Shown piece by piece: positions 17,703 through 26,123 of a DNA stretch of 47,735 nucleotides (the first letter of the stretch is position 1; every line of letters begins with the position of its first letter). The position numbers were made by a program, and so were the translations under genes. This stretch comes from Natrialba hulunbeirensis JCM 10989. Lineage in GTDB: Archaea; Halobacteriota; Halobacteria; Halobacteriales; Natrialbaceae. The notes below the pieces were generated by a model. It was not told the origin of the DNA. It ran no database searches and was given only the letters and a program-made list of their open reading frames with translations. The stretch covers positions 60,505 through 108,239 of the forward strand of contig NZ_AOIM01000042.1 in NCBI RefSeq assembly GCF_000337575.1, given 5' to 3'.

Positions 17703-18725
17703 TCAGCCACAGTCGCCGTCGCCCGATCGTTCGTCCCGAAACCGCGCAACCGTCTCGCGGTCCGGCATCGCCGTCATCCCACCCCGCCCGGTCGTCGTCA
17801 ACGCGGCGACAGAGCAGGCGAATCCAAGCGCCTCGGTCACCGACTGCCCGTCACGCAGCGCCACAATCACCCCGGCAACGAACGCATCACCCGCGCCGGT
17901 CGTGTCCACGGTGTCGACCTCGTCTCCAGCGTTCTCGGCAACGAGTGGGGCAGACCCGTGCTTATAGTCAGGGCCCTCCTCGGCCCACGGCGAGTTCGCA
18001 CCTACAACCGCGACGGCACCCTCGCTCCCGCGCGTAACGAACACGGTGTGGGGTCCCGCAGCCTGCGCGAGCACGTCCGCCCCGAGTCTCGCCGCTGTCT
18101 CACCCTCGAAGCCGAGCAACTCGAGTTCCCTCGCCGTCGCCTTGCACACGTCAGTCGCTGTGAGCGCCGCTCGACAAACCCGCCTGAACGTTTCTGGCGA
18201 CTCCCAGAGCTCCAGCCGCGCGTTCGGATCGAACGATACGGGACAGCCGGCGTCGGCGGCCCGTTCGATCAGGTCGAGCGTCGCCATCCTGGCGGGCTCG
18301 CTCGAGAGCGTGACGCCGCCGACGTGGACCCACTCGAGTGCCGCGAGCGTCTCGTCGTCGATCCGGCCGGGTTCGAGGCGGGTGTCTGCGGTCCCGTCGC
18401 GGTAAAAGGTGAACTCGCGGTCGCCGGTGTCGTCGTGGGTGACGAACGCGAGCGTTGTCTTCGCGTCCGGGTCGAACTCGAGGTAGCGGTCGGACAGACC
18501 GTGGTCGGCAAGTGTCGCAGCGAGAAAGTGACCGAACGGGTCGTCGCCGACGCGGGTCCAGAACAGCGGCGGCGAGTCGAGGTGTGCGAGGCCAACGGCG
18601 ACGTTTGCGGGTGCGCCACCAGGTCGGCGGTCGAACTGGTCGACATCCTCGAGCGGGCCGGTTTGCGCCGGTAGAAAGTCGACGAGCGTTTCGCCGGCGA
18701 CGAGAACGGAGGGAGCAGTCCGCAT
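17703..18725 (-). CDS. PfkB-family carbohydrate kinase (fructokinase-like)
   Basis: About 340 residues. The N-terminal PfkB motif is present (RRPGGAPANVAVGLAHL), as is the C-terminal DTTGAGDAFVAG carrying the catalytic Asp of the GAGD anion hole. The protein phosphorylates a sugar with ATP; sequence order and length fit fructokinase or 2-keto-3-deoxygluconate kinase, the latter central to haloarchaeal sugar breakdown, and I cannot decide. The ATG at 18725 (MRTAPS) is preferred over 18758 because a TATA-like gacaatagg (minus strand, near 18750) lies about 25 nt upstream of it. Confidence 0.88.
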   Translation of the reverse strand: MRTAPSVLVAGETLVDFLPAQTGPLEDVDQFDRRPGGAPANVAVGLAHLDSPPLFWTRVGDDPFGHFLAATLADHGLSDRYLEFDPDAKTTLAFVTHDDTGDREFTFYRDGTADTRLEPGRIDDETLAALEWVHVGGVTLSSEPARMATLDLIERAADAGCPVSFDPNARLELWESPETFRRVCRAALTATDVCKATARELELLGFEGETAARLGADVLAQAAGPHTVFVTRGSEGAVAVVGANSPWAEEGPDYKHGSAPLVAENAGDEVDTVDTTGAGDAFVAGVIVALRDGQSVTEALGFACSVAALTTTGRGGMTAMPDRETVARFRDERSGDGDCG

Positions 18726-18843
18726 GTGCGTACTCAGTTCGGCGTGTCCTATTGTCATTCCGGTCCCTGTTGGGGTTCAATCCGATCACCGTGTGTCAAT
18801 CGGATAGTATATTATGCTGTGATTGTAACCTGTGGAGACAGAC

Positions 18844-20046
18844 ATGCGTACTTCGTTCCCGCGTCGCCGGTTGCTCGCGACCACCGGTGCAATCAGTGCC
18901 CTCGCCGTCGGTGCCGGCTGTCTCGACGATTCGGATTCAGAATCCGATCCGGAAGACCCCGACGAGACCGAAACCGAGTCGGACGACACCACGAACGGCA
19001 CCGACGACTTGACCAGCACCGTCTCGACAGATACCGATCTGCGAACGCACCTCCAGTGGCTCCCGGCCGCAGCCGACGCAGACGGAGACGGAGAGATAAC
19101 AATCCATTACGCCGATCTCGAGGCAATCCGCACCCACGAATCCGAACTCAGCGACGAGTTCCGCGAGTCGACACAACTCGAGTTGGCGGACCTCGACATC
19201 GACGATATCGATCAGTTCGGCGATGCAACGGCGATCGAGACCAGCCTCTCGTTCGGCATCGACAGCAGCGCGGCGAACATCGCGTTCGGCGGCTCCTTCA
19301 CTCCCGAGGCCTCCGACATGGATCCGACGGAAACCATCGGTGAATTCACCGTCTTCGAGCCTGGGAACGGAACGATCGCCGTCTCCGACGCGTGGCTCCT
19401 CGTCAGCCACCCCGACGGACTCGGCGTCGAGACGCTCCTCGAGGCCGGCCGCGGAGAGACAGAACTGCTGGTCGAGACGGACGAGACGACCGCGACGCTG
19501 GCAGAGGTACTCGAGTCCACCTCCATCGCGATCGGTCGGGTGACGGGAGCCGACGCGGCTACCGGCGAACTGGCAGCAGTTGGTCACGGCGCGACACTCG
19601 ACAGTGAGACGTCGACAGTTACGTTCGTCGGGGTTACTGCCGACGGCGACGATCCCGATTCGCTCCGTGAGGAACTCGAGCGCTCAGGCGGCGAACTCGA
19701 GGACTTCACGGTCGAAACGGCGGAGTCGACTGCGGTGGGTGAGGGGACCGTTCCGACGGACGAGGTCCAACTGCCCTCGCTCGGGCAATCGGTCCAGCAG
19801 GAAGTACAGGCAGCCGTCTCGGTCGACGTGGACCACGGAGAACAGACGGCTGAGGTGGTCTTCACTGCAAGCGGAAACGCTGATCACGTCGAGGTCGAAG
19901 ACGGCCTCAACCAGTCCGAAAGACTCGATGCGGTCGGCGAACGTGTAACGCTGACCTACGACGAAGGAGACGAGACGACCATCCAGGTGATCGCCGTTGC
20001 CGGTGATAGGAAGACAGTCGTTATGACACAGGACGTGTCGTTGTAA
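18844..20046 (+). CDS. Secreted Tat lipoprotein of unknown function
   Basis: 400 residues from the ATG at 18844; an in-frame GTG lies 12 nt upstream. Tat signal (PRRRLLATTGA) and lipobox GAGC anchor the protein by Cys26 to the outer face of the membrane. An acidic Thr/Asp/Glu linker (27-65) is followed by an alternating alpha/beta region rich in Asp and Glu, with no motif I recognise. A TATA-like tagtatatta (18805-18814) precedes it by 30 nt. It is followed on the same strand by an interrupted small membrane gene. Function unknown. Confidence 0.8.
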   Translation: MRTSFPRRRLLATTGAISALAVGAGCLDDSDSESDPEDPDETETESDDTTNGTDDLTSTVSTDTDLRTHLQWLPAAADADGDGEITIHYADLEAIRTHESELSDEFRESTQLELADLDIDDIDQFGDATAIETSLSFGIDSSAANIAFGGSFTPEASDMDPTETIGEFTVFEPGNGTIAVSDAWLLVSHPDGLGVETLLEAGRGETELLVETDETTATLAEVLESTSIAIGRVTGADAATGELAAVGHGATLDSETSTVTFVGVTADGDDPDSLREELERSGGELEDFTVETAESTAVGEGTVPTDEVQLPSLGQSVQQEVQAAVSVDVDHGEQTAEVVFTASGNADHVEVEDGLNQSERLDAVGERVTLTYDEGDETTIQVIAVAGDRKTVVMTQDVSL

Positions 20047-20135
20047 TCGAACGTCGTTGCCCCCTCCTGTAGTATGCGATCGGCTGTCGACCCGAGTGGC
20101 AAAAAGGTTACAATTTAGGTCGGCGTTGTGAGCGC

Positions 20136-20540
20136 ATGAGTCGATCACCACGTCTCTGCACCGTGGCTGCACTTGGTACGCTCCTTCTGGGCACGTACCT
20201 ACCGTGGGTTGCGGTCAACCCGCGACACGAAACGAGACTCCTGATCGGCATAGCAGGGATGGGTTCGGGACTCGAAATCTACGGCCTGCTTATCCTCCCG
20301 CTCACAGTCGTCGCACTCGTGGGAATGGGACTTGAGCTCCCCTAGATCAGTACGACAGCGTTCCGGGCGTTCGTCGGGGTCGCTGCGGTCGCGCTCTCGC
20401 TGTTTTTCGTCTGGTATCACGATCACGGCGTCACGGGGATGTTCATCGCAGGGAGTGGCGTGTACGTGACGGTTGTCGGCGGCTTCGTGCTTCTCGTGCT
20501 GGAACGGCAGGCCGTGAGTGGGGTTGTACCAGGCTACTAG
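20136..20540 (+). pseudogene. Small membrane protein gene split by an in-frame TAG
   Basis: ATG 20136 opens a frame with two membrane segments (VAALGTLLLGTYLPWVAV; GLLILPLTVVALVGMGL) ending in TAG at 20343-20345. The same frame then continues without interruption for 64 codons with two more membrane segments (FVGVAAVALSLFFVWY; MFIAGSGVYVTVVGGFVLLVLE) to TAG at 20538-20540. Joined, it is a typical four-helix membrane protein of ~134 residues. A TATA-like tacaattta (20109-20117) lies about 25 nt before the start. The likeliest reading is a recent nonsense mutation (for example CAG to TAG) or a sequencing error. I do not recognise the family. Confidence 0.7.
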
Positions 20541-20710
20541 GATTCACACTGGGGCTAGTCTGTGACTGCTCCTGTGTGGATCAGTACTCGAGTACTGAGG
20601 ACGAGTCACTGCCCAAAACGAAAACTAGACGGGAACAGTGAGCGTGTGGTGGAAGACGAGAGAGACCGACGGCAGCGACGCAGACAGCACAGACGGCGCA
20701 GACAGCGCGG

Positions 20711-22180
20711 TTAGAGGATGATACTCTTCTTACGTAGCATCTCGTGAATCGAGGCGTCGAGCCCTTCGCGGCCGATACCCGAGTCCTTGTTGCCGCCGAA
20801 GGGAATGTCTCCGAGACCGTGTGACGGCGCGCCGTTGATGCGAACCGCACCTGCGTCGACGAGGTCGGCGAGGCGCATTGCACGGTCGTAGTCCGCGGTG
20901 AAGACGGCGGCGTCGAGCGCCAGATCGGAGCCGTTGGCGAGGTCGATGGCCTCGTCCTCGTCCGCGAAGGTCGTGACGGCGGCGACGGGGCCGAACTGTT
21001 CTTCGTCGACGATACGGGCGTCGTGGGGGACGTTCGCCAGCAGCGTCGGCTCGAAGAACTGGTCGGCGAGTTCGTCCGGTACGCCCTCGGGAGCGCGGCG
21101 TTCTCCACCGCGGACGAGGTCAGCCCCCTTCGCGACGGCGTCGTCGACGAGTTCCTGCACCCACTCGGCCTGGGATTCGCTGATGAGCGGGCCGAAGGCG
21201 GTGTCCTCGTCGAAGAGGTCGCCTGCGGTCCAGGAATCCATCGTTCGGTCGATCCGTTCGACCAGATCGTCGTGGACCGACTCGTGTACGAGCACGCGCG
21301 AGACGGCCGAGCAGCGCTGGCCGGCGTACTTCAGCGATCCCTTCACACAGTTTCCTGCCACGTCGTCTAGATCGGCATCGTCGAAGACGATCGCTGGCGC
21401 GTTGCCGCCCAGTTCCATGTGGAGATTGACCATGCCGCTCTCGCGGGCAACATGCTTGCCGGCTCCCGAGGAGCCAGTCATCGCGATAGCGTTGATCCGA
21501 TCGTCGCCGGACATGAGGTCGCCGATCTCGCTGACATTTCCGGGGACGAAGTTGAACGCACCGTCCGGAATGCCGTCGACCTCGGCGATGACATCGGCGA
21601 GGATCGCCGCCGAAATCGGCGTCTTGCTCGCCGGCTTGAGCAGAACGCTATTCCCCGCGGCGAGCGCGGGAGCGACCTGCAGCGCCGTCGTCGCGATCGG
21701 GTAGTTGTACGGCGTGATACACAACACCGCACCGATGGGTTCGTGCTTGACGATCGCCTGCCAGCCCTCGTGGCCCGCAGTCGATCCCTCGCGGAACTCG
21801 CCCTTGCTGACGATATTGCGCGCCTCTTCGGCCGCGCGGTCGAATCGCTTGGCCGCCTGCTCGACCTCGCCGCGCGCCGAGGAAATCGGCTTGCCTGCCT
21901 CGCGAACGATCACTTCGGCGAGATCCTCCTCGCGCTCGCGGAGTCCGACCGCGATCTGTTCGCACCACTCGGCGCGCTCGACGACCGTCGTCTGGCGCAG
22001 TTCCGGCTTGATCTCGTGGGCCGACTCGAGTGCGGTCCGTACTTCAGCTGGGCCGGCGGCGGTGACCTGTGCGAAGGTCCCGCCATCGGCGAGGTCCGAG
22101 ACAGACAGGGTGTCGTCGGTCTCGAGCCACTCGCCGTCGACGTAGATTCGCTCCCGCCGGTGTGCGGCTCTCGTTGCCAT
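20711..22180 (-). CDS. NAD(P)-dependent aldehyde dehydrogenase, GAPN-like
   Basis: About 489 residues from the ATG at 22180 (MATRAAHR). Standard ALDH motifs: the cofactor loop near ITPYNYPIATTALQV, PALAAGNSVLLKPASKTP, the general base in ELGGNAPAIVF, and the catalytic Cys in KYAGQRCSAVSRV. That last stretch and the overall spacing resemble non-phosphorylating glyceraldehyde-3-phosphate dehydrogenase (GAPN) and lactaldehyde dehydrogenase. It could supply NADPH in the semi-phosphorylated Entner-Doudoroff route, but the substrate is inferred. An AT-rich box (about 22205-22214) lies 25-30 nt upstream. The gene is divergent from dpsA. Confidence 0.88.
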   Translation of the reverse strand: MATRAAHRRERIYVDGEWLETDDTLSVSDLADGGTFAQVTAAGPAEVRTALESAHEIKPELRQTTVVERAEWCEQIAVGLREREEDLAEVIVREAGKPISSARGEVEQAAKRFDRAAEEARNIVSKGEFREGSTAGHEGWQAIVKHEPIGAVLCITPYNYPIATTALQVAPALAAGNSVLLKPASKTPISAAILADVIAEVDGIPDGAFNFVPGNVSEIGDLMSGDDRINAIAMTGSSGAGKHVARESGMVNLHMELGGNAPAIVFDDADLDDVAGNCVKGSLKYAGQRCSAVSRVLVHESVHDDLVERIDRTMDSWTAGDLFDEDTAFGPLISESQAEWVQELVDDAVAKGADLVRGGERRAPEGVPDELADQFFEPTLLANVPHDARIVDEEQFGPVAAVTTFADEDEAIDLANGSDLALDAAVFTADYDRAMRLADLVDAGAVRINGAPSHGLGDIPFGGNKDSGIGREGLDASIHEMLRKKSIIL

Positions 22181-22344
22181 AGAAAAGCCTTGGACCGCCA
22201 CACTGAAAATGTTTACTCAGTCTCGAAAAAACGGCACAATTTTTGACCATCGGATTAGGCGACACGTCTGTCACAGTAGGCCAACTGCTACCACGATATG
22301 GAGAACTATATTTTCCAATGTAGAAAGAATTGTTTTGCGTTGGG

Positions 22345-22358
22345 GAAACCTTTAAGTC
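22345..22358 (+). promoter_or_regulatory. dpsA promoter
   Basis: The string gaaacctttaagtc matches a haloarchaeal BRE plus TATA box and ends about 26 nt before the dpsA ATG at 22384, fitting a leaderless transcript. An imperfect inverted repeat, CCAATG (22315-22320) and CGTTGG (22338-22343), lies directly upstream and could be a regulator site. Confidence 0.55.
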
Positions 22359-22383
22359 GAATGCCGGTGTATCACAGAGTGTG

Positions 22384-22929
22384 ATGAGCACCCAGAAGAC
22401 TGTCCGTCAGTCGGCAGATACCGTCGAGGAGAACGAACTTCGCCTCGAACAGGAGAAGGCCGAACAGATCGTCGACGCGCTGAACACCGAACTCGCGAAC
22501 TCGTACGTGCTGTACCACCAACTCAAAAAGCACCACTGGGTCGTCGAGGGTGCCGAGTTCCTCCCGCTACACGAGTTCTTAGAGGAGGCCTACGAGCACG
22601 TCGAGGAAGGCGCAGACGTCATCGCAGAGCGTGCCCAGGCACTCGGCGGCGTCCCAGTATCGGGACCAACGAACCAGGAACAGCGCGCGACCGTCGAGTT
22701 CGAAGGCGAGGACGTCTATGACGTCCGAACGATGTTCCAGAACGACCTCGAGATGTACGGCGACATCATCGAGTCGATGCGCGACAGCATCGAACTCGCC
22801 GAGAACCTCGGCGACTACGCGACCGCCGAAATCCTCCGCGAGATTCTCGTCACGCTGGAAGAGGACGGCCACCACTTCGAGCACTACCTCGAAGACGACA
22901 CGCTCGTGCTCGAAGAAGCAACGAAGTAA
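22384..22929 (+). CDS. dpsA: Dps-family ferritin (iron storage, DNA protection)
   Basis: 181 residues, close to the 182 of Halobacterium salinarum DpsA and clearly similar to it, including the shared YVLYHQLKKHHW helix and the HYLEDDTLV end. DpsA forms a 12-mer that oxidises and stores iron and limits Fenton chemistry. Ferroxidase-site residues lie on the first helix (H in KKHHW) and the following acidic helix (HEFLEEAYEHVEEGAD). The ATG at 22384 follows a TATA box at the expected distance. Nearby ars genes and an iron-box gene fit a stress/metal neighbourhood. Confidence 0.96.
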   Translation: MSTQKTVRQSADTVEENELRLEQEKAEQIVDALNTELANSYVLYHQLKKHHWVVEGAEFLPLHEFLEEAYEHVEEGADVIAERAQALGGVPVSGPTNQEQRATVEFEGEDVYDVRTMFQNDLEMYGDIIESMRDSIELAENLGDYATAEILREILVTLEEDGHHFEHYLEDDTLVLEEATK

Positions 22930-23039
22930 GCAGACGACCGTGTCGACAGTGACGGCAGGCTCTCTTTTTGCGACACCGCACAGATCGTTCCTCACGTCAC
23001 AACCGGACAGTTCACCGTGTCTCGTATCGGGCGCAACCA

Positions 23040-23513
23040 CTACCGTCGGCGCAGTTCATCGAACAGCGCCGCGACACGCGCCTCGATTTCGTCTCGGATG
23101 TCACGGACTGTTTCGCGGTCTTTCCCGTGTGGGTCGGTGAGGTCCCAATCGCGGTTCTCGCCGCTCCACGTCGCCGGACAGACGCCGTCCGCCGAGCAGC
23201 CCATCGTGACGACGTACTCGCAGTCCTGGAGTTCCGCGTGCGTAATCTCCTGCGGTACCCGGTCGCGCAGGTCGATGCCGACCTCGTCCATGGCGTCGAC
23301 GACTTCCTCGTGGACGGCATCGGCCGGGTCCGTTCCGCCGGTGACGATCTCGACGGTGTCCTCGAGTCCCCGAGCGTCGCGCTCGGCGAACGCGGTTGCC
23401 ATCTGGGATCGACCGGCGTTCTGAACGCAGACGAAGGCGATGCGTATCGATGGTGGTGTTGGTTGTGTCGATCCTCGCGTCGATGTCGTAGCGTGTGTCG
23501 GATTCTCAGTCAT
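23040..23513 (-). CDS. arsC: Arsenate reductase / low-molecular-weight phosphatase ArsC
   Basis: 157 residues. After a Thr/Ser/Pro-rich 22-residue lead comes the LMW-phosphatase P-loop FVCVQNAGRSQMA with the CX5R nucleophile, and later the acid motif region DLTDPHGKD. This family reduces arsenate to arsenite using thiols. It is the third gene of arsR-acr3-arsC, 60 nt after the acr3 stop, so arsenite made here can be exported by Acr3. A protein-tyrosine phosphatase role is possible but less likely in this context. Confidence 0.9.
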   Translation of the reverse strand: MTENPTHATTSTRGSTQPTPPSIRIAFVCVQNAGRSQMATAFAERDARGLEDTVEIVTGGTDPADAVHEEVVDAMDEVGIDLRDRVPQEITHAELQDCEYVVTMGCSADGVCPATWSGENRDWDLTDPHGKDRETVRDIRDEIEARVAALFDELRRR

Positions 23514-23573
23514 CGTGGGCAGTGAATTTCTGGGTGGTGTGTTGAGACGTGCGGCGGTCGGATACCGATGGCG

Positions 23574-24734
23574 TCAATCGTCTTCGGATGGTCGTCCCGC
23601 TGGTGAGCCGACGAGGCCACCAACGTCGAACCCGTCCCAGTCGAACCGTCGCTGGAAGTACAGCGCGACGTGGACGAGTGCGAGCAAGACGGGAACCTCG
23701 ATCAGTGGGCCGATCACGGTCGCGAACGCGACGCCGGAGCCGATACCGAAGACGGCGATGGCGACTGCGATCGCGAGTTCGAAGTTGTTCGATGCAGCGG
23801 TGAAACCGATTGCCGTCGTCGTCGAGTAATCCGCCCCGATTCCGCGACCCATGCCGAAGCTCACGAGGAACATAATCACGAAGTAGATCGTAAGCGGGAT
23901 CGCGATCCAGACGACGTCCATCGGCGCGGCGATGATGTTCTCGCCCTGCGTCGAGAACATGACGATCACGGTGAGCAAGAGCGCGATGAGTGTCACCGGA
24001 CTGATCGCAGGAAGAAATTGCTCCTCGTACCACTCCGTTCCCTTGCGAGAAACGCCGACGTAGCGCGTGAGAAGGCCCGCGGCGAACGGCACCCCGAGGA
24101 AGATTGCGATCGCTTCGAACACCTGCATCGTCGTGATCGAGAACTCGGCGACGAGCGACTCCATGCCGAGCAGCGGCGGGAGGAACATCGCGAAGAACCA
24201 GATGTACACGCCGTAGGTGAGAATCTGGAAGACGCTGTTGAACGCGACCAGTCCGGCGGCGTACTCGTTCGATCCCTCCGCGAGTTCGTTCCAGACGAGA
24301 ACCATAGCGATACAGCGCGCCATCCCGATGAAGATCAGGCCGAGGAAGAATTCGGGTCGGGCAGGAAGCCCGAAGAACGCGCCGCTGAAGAACACGATCG
24401 CAAGAACGAACATGAGCGTTGGTCCGATGAGCCAGTTCTGAATCAGGCTTAATCCGAGCACGCGCCAGTTTCGAAATACCGTCGGTAACTGGCTGTACTC
24501 CACCTTCGCGAGCGGCGGATACATCATCACGATCAAGCCGAGTTCGACGAGCGGCAGTTCGTTCACTGCCTCGGCAGTTCCCGGTGCGGCGTAGCCGAAG
24601 CCGATTCCGATCGCCATCGCAGCGAAGATCCAGACGGTGAGATACTTGTCCAGAAAATCCATCGACCGGGGATCACCGCAGCTCTCGCAGGAACAGTCGG
24701 GCCCGTGCTGGTGTGTGGCTCCGCTCGCGCTCAT
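23574..24734 (-). CDS. acr3: Arsenite efflux transporter Acr3
   Basis: About 386 residues from the ATG at 24734 (MSASGATH); the frame runs further upstream into arsR but that part is shadow. Ten membrane segments are expected. The Acr3 signature [16 protein letters not shown] with its essential Cys is present, as are [14 protein letters not shown] and [18 protein letters not shown]. The N-terminus has an extra Cys/His cluster ([14 protein letters not shown]), a plausible arsenite-binding tag not needed for transport. The start overlaps the arsR stop as ATGA, so they are coupled. Confidence 0.95.
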   Translation of the reverse strand: MSASGATHQHGPDCSCESCGDPRSMDFLDKYLTVWIFAAMAIGIGFGYAAPGTAEAVNELPLVELGLIVMMYPPLAKVEYSQLPTVFRNWRVLGLSLIQNWLIGPTLMFVLAIVFFSGAFFGLPARPEFFLGLIFIGMARCIAMVLVWNELAEGSNEYAAGLVAFNSVFQILTYGVYIWFFAMFLPPLLGMESLVAEFSITTMQVFEAIAIFLGVPFAAGLLTRYVGVSRKGTEWYEEQFLPAISPVTLIALLLTVIVMFSTQGENIIAAPMDVVWIAIPLTIYFVIMFLVSFGMGRGIGADYSTTTAIGFTAASNNFELAIAVAIAVFGIGSGVAFATVIGPLIEVPVLLALVHVALYFQRRFDWDGFDVGGLVGSPAGRPSEDD

Positions 24735-25123
24735 TCGACCGTGCCCTCGACGAGCGTCACGATCGCGACGGCCCGGTTCGTCGCGCGGTACTTCTTCCAG
24801 CGGCCGTCTTTCCGGCTCTCGACCAATCCGGCGTCGACCAGATTCGACAGCGCGTGGCTGAGTCCGCTTTCCGTAATGTCGACGACTGCATGAAGTTCGC
24901 ACACACAGAGTTCGTCTCCGGCGGCGACAAGGACGCGAATCAGCGTGTAGCGCGTCTCGTTCGCGAGCGCCGACAGCAGATCGAGTTCGGCGTCGATCTG
25001 CGACGAGCCGAGTGCGTCGTCGAGCGCCCCTAGTTCGTCGAGTCGCTGCTCTAGGTCTTCGCTTCGACACTCGCCGAGTTCGTCTTCAAGATAGCGCTCG
25101 AGCCGATCAGTCGTGTTCACCAT
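24731..25123 (-). CDS. arsR: ArsR-family arsenic-responsive repressor
   Basis: 130 residues from the ATG at 25123 (a GTG lies one codon earlier). The winged helix begins near [17 protein letters not shown]. The metal-binding helix has the ArsR motif ELCVCELH, whose cysteines bind As(III), and the recognition helix is [17 protein letters not shown]. It is the first gene of the ars operon and overlaps acr3. A TATA box and an operator-like repeat (25134-25149) lie directly upstream, and a second copy of that repeat lies at the divergent RidA promoter, so the protein probably controls both. Confidence 0.93.
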   Translation of the reverse strand: MVNTTDRLERYLEDELGECRSEDLEQRLDELGALDDALGSSQIDAELDLLSALANETRYTLIRVLVAAGDELCVCELHAVVDITESGLSHALSNLVDAGLVESRKDGRWKKYRATNRAVAIVTLVEGTVE

Positions 25124-25133
25124 CACGATTCAC

Positions 25134-25154
25134 TTGAGTACCTCTTCAATTATA
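25134..25154 (-). promoter_or_regulatory. arsR promoter and operator 1
   Basis: On the minus strand TATAATT (25154-25148) lies about 25 nt before the arsR ATG at 25123. Between them, 25134-25149 (plus strand TTGAGTACCTCTTCAA) is an imperfect TTGA/TCAA palindrome that matches the second site at 25232-25247 in 13 of 16 bases. A repressor bound here would cover the region between TATA and transcription start. Confidence 0.65.
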
Positions 25155-25220
25155 GGTTGCGATAGTAGAGGACCAATATGGATGTAGGAGCCCACAGACC
25201 GACTAAGTCTGTGTCATTGC

Positions 25221-25252
25221 ATCTAAATAGATTGAGTACTCATTCAACTATA
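25221..25252 (+). promoter_or_regulatory. ridA promoter and operator 2
   Basis: A TATA-like ctaaatag (25222-25229) lies about 25 nt before the ATG at 25253. Between them is TTGAGTACTCATTCAA (25232-25247), the near twin of the arsR operator and in the same relative place. The layout mirrors that of arsR and supports the start at 25253. Confidence 0.6.
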
Positions 25253-25690
25253 ATGCCCGATAAGTCCACCAGTCAATCGACGTCGAGCGATCCCATGACA
25301 GTCTCCCGTGCGAGTAACCCGACGCGACGGCAGCGCGACGGAACGGCGTTCGTCGGCGGCTTCGGCAAGACGACCGGCGACTCAGATCTCCTCTTTGTCG
25401 AAGGCCAACTGCCGGAGCGAGACGGCACGGTACAACACCACCTCACTGCCCCAGAACAGCTGGAACGCTGCCTCGCCACGCTCGAATCGAAACTCGCCGC
25501 TCACGGCAGTGAACTCGAGGGCATTCTCCAGGTCACGATCTACGTCACCGACATGGATTCGTACGACGAGATCAACGCGGTCTATGAGCGACACTTTCAG
25601 GAGCCCTACCCGTCGCGGACGACTGTCGGCGTCTGTGACCTCCTCGGCGGCGCCGCGGTGACGCTCGACGCTGTCGTCGCACTCGAGTAA
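25253..25690 (+). CDS. RidA-family (YjgF) reactive-intermediate deaminase, ars-linked
   Basis: 145 residues from the ATG at 25253, of which ~25 are a hydrophilic Ser/Thr lead. The RidA core is FVEGQLPERDGTVQHH, then LEGILQVTIYVTDMDSYDEIN, then the end VYERHFQEPYPSRTTVGVCDLLG. RidA proteins hydrolyse enamine/imine products of PLP enzymes; several paralogues in the family have other small-molecule roles. Possible starts also lie at 25178 and 25295; 25253 is chosen from the promoter layout. The gene is divergent from arsR and carries a copy of its operator, so arsenic control is likely. Confidence 0.85.
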   Translation: MPDKSTSQSTSSDPMTVSRASNPTRRQRDGTAFVGGFGKTTGDSDLLFVEGQLPERDGTVQHHLTAPEQLERCLATLESKLAAHGSELEGILQVTIYVTDMDSYDEINAVYERHFQEPYPSRTTVGVCDLLGGAAVTLDAVVALE

Positions 25691-25796
25691 CGGTCGGCGC
25701 AGTCGACACTGAATGGGATAGACCAGCGCTGAAAACGGAGAGTCTACAGTGGCGACTCTGGCTGGAGTCGCTCACCGAACTCGAGTCGGCCCAGAA

Positions 25797-25976
25797 TCAG
25801 GGGTCGAGATCGACGGTCAGATCGGTTGCGATCCAGCCGTCACTGTTGTCGTGCTCGGTAAACACGGCCTTTCCGGGCCGCGTTTCGTGACAGGAGACGA
25901 TTGCAGTTGGCTGCTCGGGTTCGGGTTCGGATTCCGCATCGGCATCAGTATCCGCGTTACGGGCGGGCACGTCCAT
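25797..25976 (-). CDS. Small acidic protein behind an iron box
   Basis: 59 residues from the ATG at 25976 (a GTG lies one codon earlier). An acidic variable first half is followed by a more conserved-looking end (FTEHDNSDGWIATDLTVDL), the shape of many short haloarchaeal proteins of unknown function. It is worth keeping because a palindrome of DtxR/IdeR type lies 10 nt upstream, between TATA and start. Function unknown; regulation by iron or manganese is inferred from the box. Confidence 0.65.
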   Translation of the reverse strand: MDVPARNADTDADAESEPEPEQPTAIVSCHETRPGKAVFTEHDNSDGWIATDLTVDLDP

Positions 25977-25985
25977 CACGAGAAG

Positions 25986-26010
25986 TTAGGCGAGCCTAAT
26001 TCTAAAAAGG
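25986..26010 (-). promoter_or_regulatory. DtxR/IdeR-like metal box with TATA
   Basis: TTAGGCGAGCCTAA (25986-25999) is a palindrome with 6-nt arms and the same TTAGG...CCTAA core as bacterial DtxR/IdeR iron boxes. On the minus strand a TATA-like cctttttaga (about 26001-26010) is directly upstream and the ATG at 25976 is 10 nt downstream. A half site, GGCCTAA, recurs at 26019-26025. An archaeal DtxR-type regulator (Idr, SirR or TroR) is the expected binder. Confidence 0.65.
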
Positions 26011-26123
26011 TTTTGGTCGGCCTAAACGGTAGCGGACTGGACACTCACTCGAGCTAACGCGTCGAGGACATAGCAACACACTGCAAGGACAGCACCAAAC
26101 GGCCGGCTATCGAACGACGACAC

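Noticed and set aside
20343-20345. TAG read as pyrrolysine
   Set aside because: No pyl genes are visible and haloarchaea are not known to use pyrrolysine; a nonsense mutation or base error is simpler.
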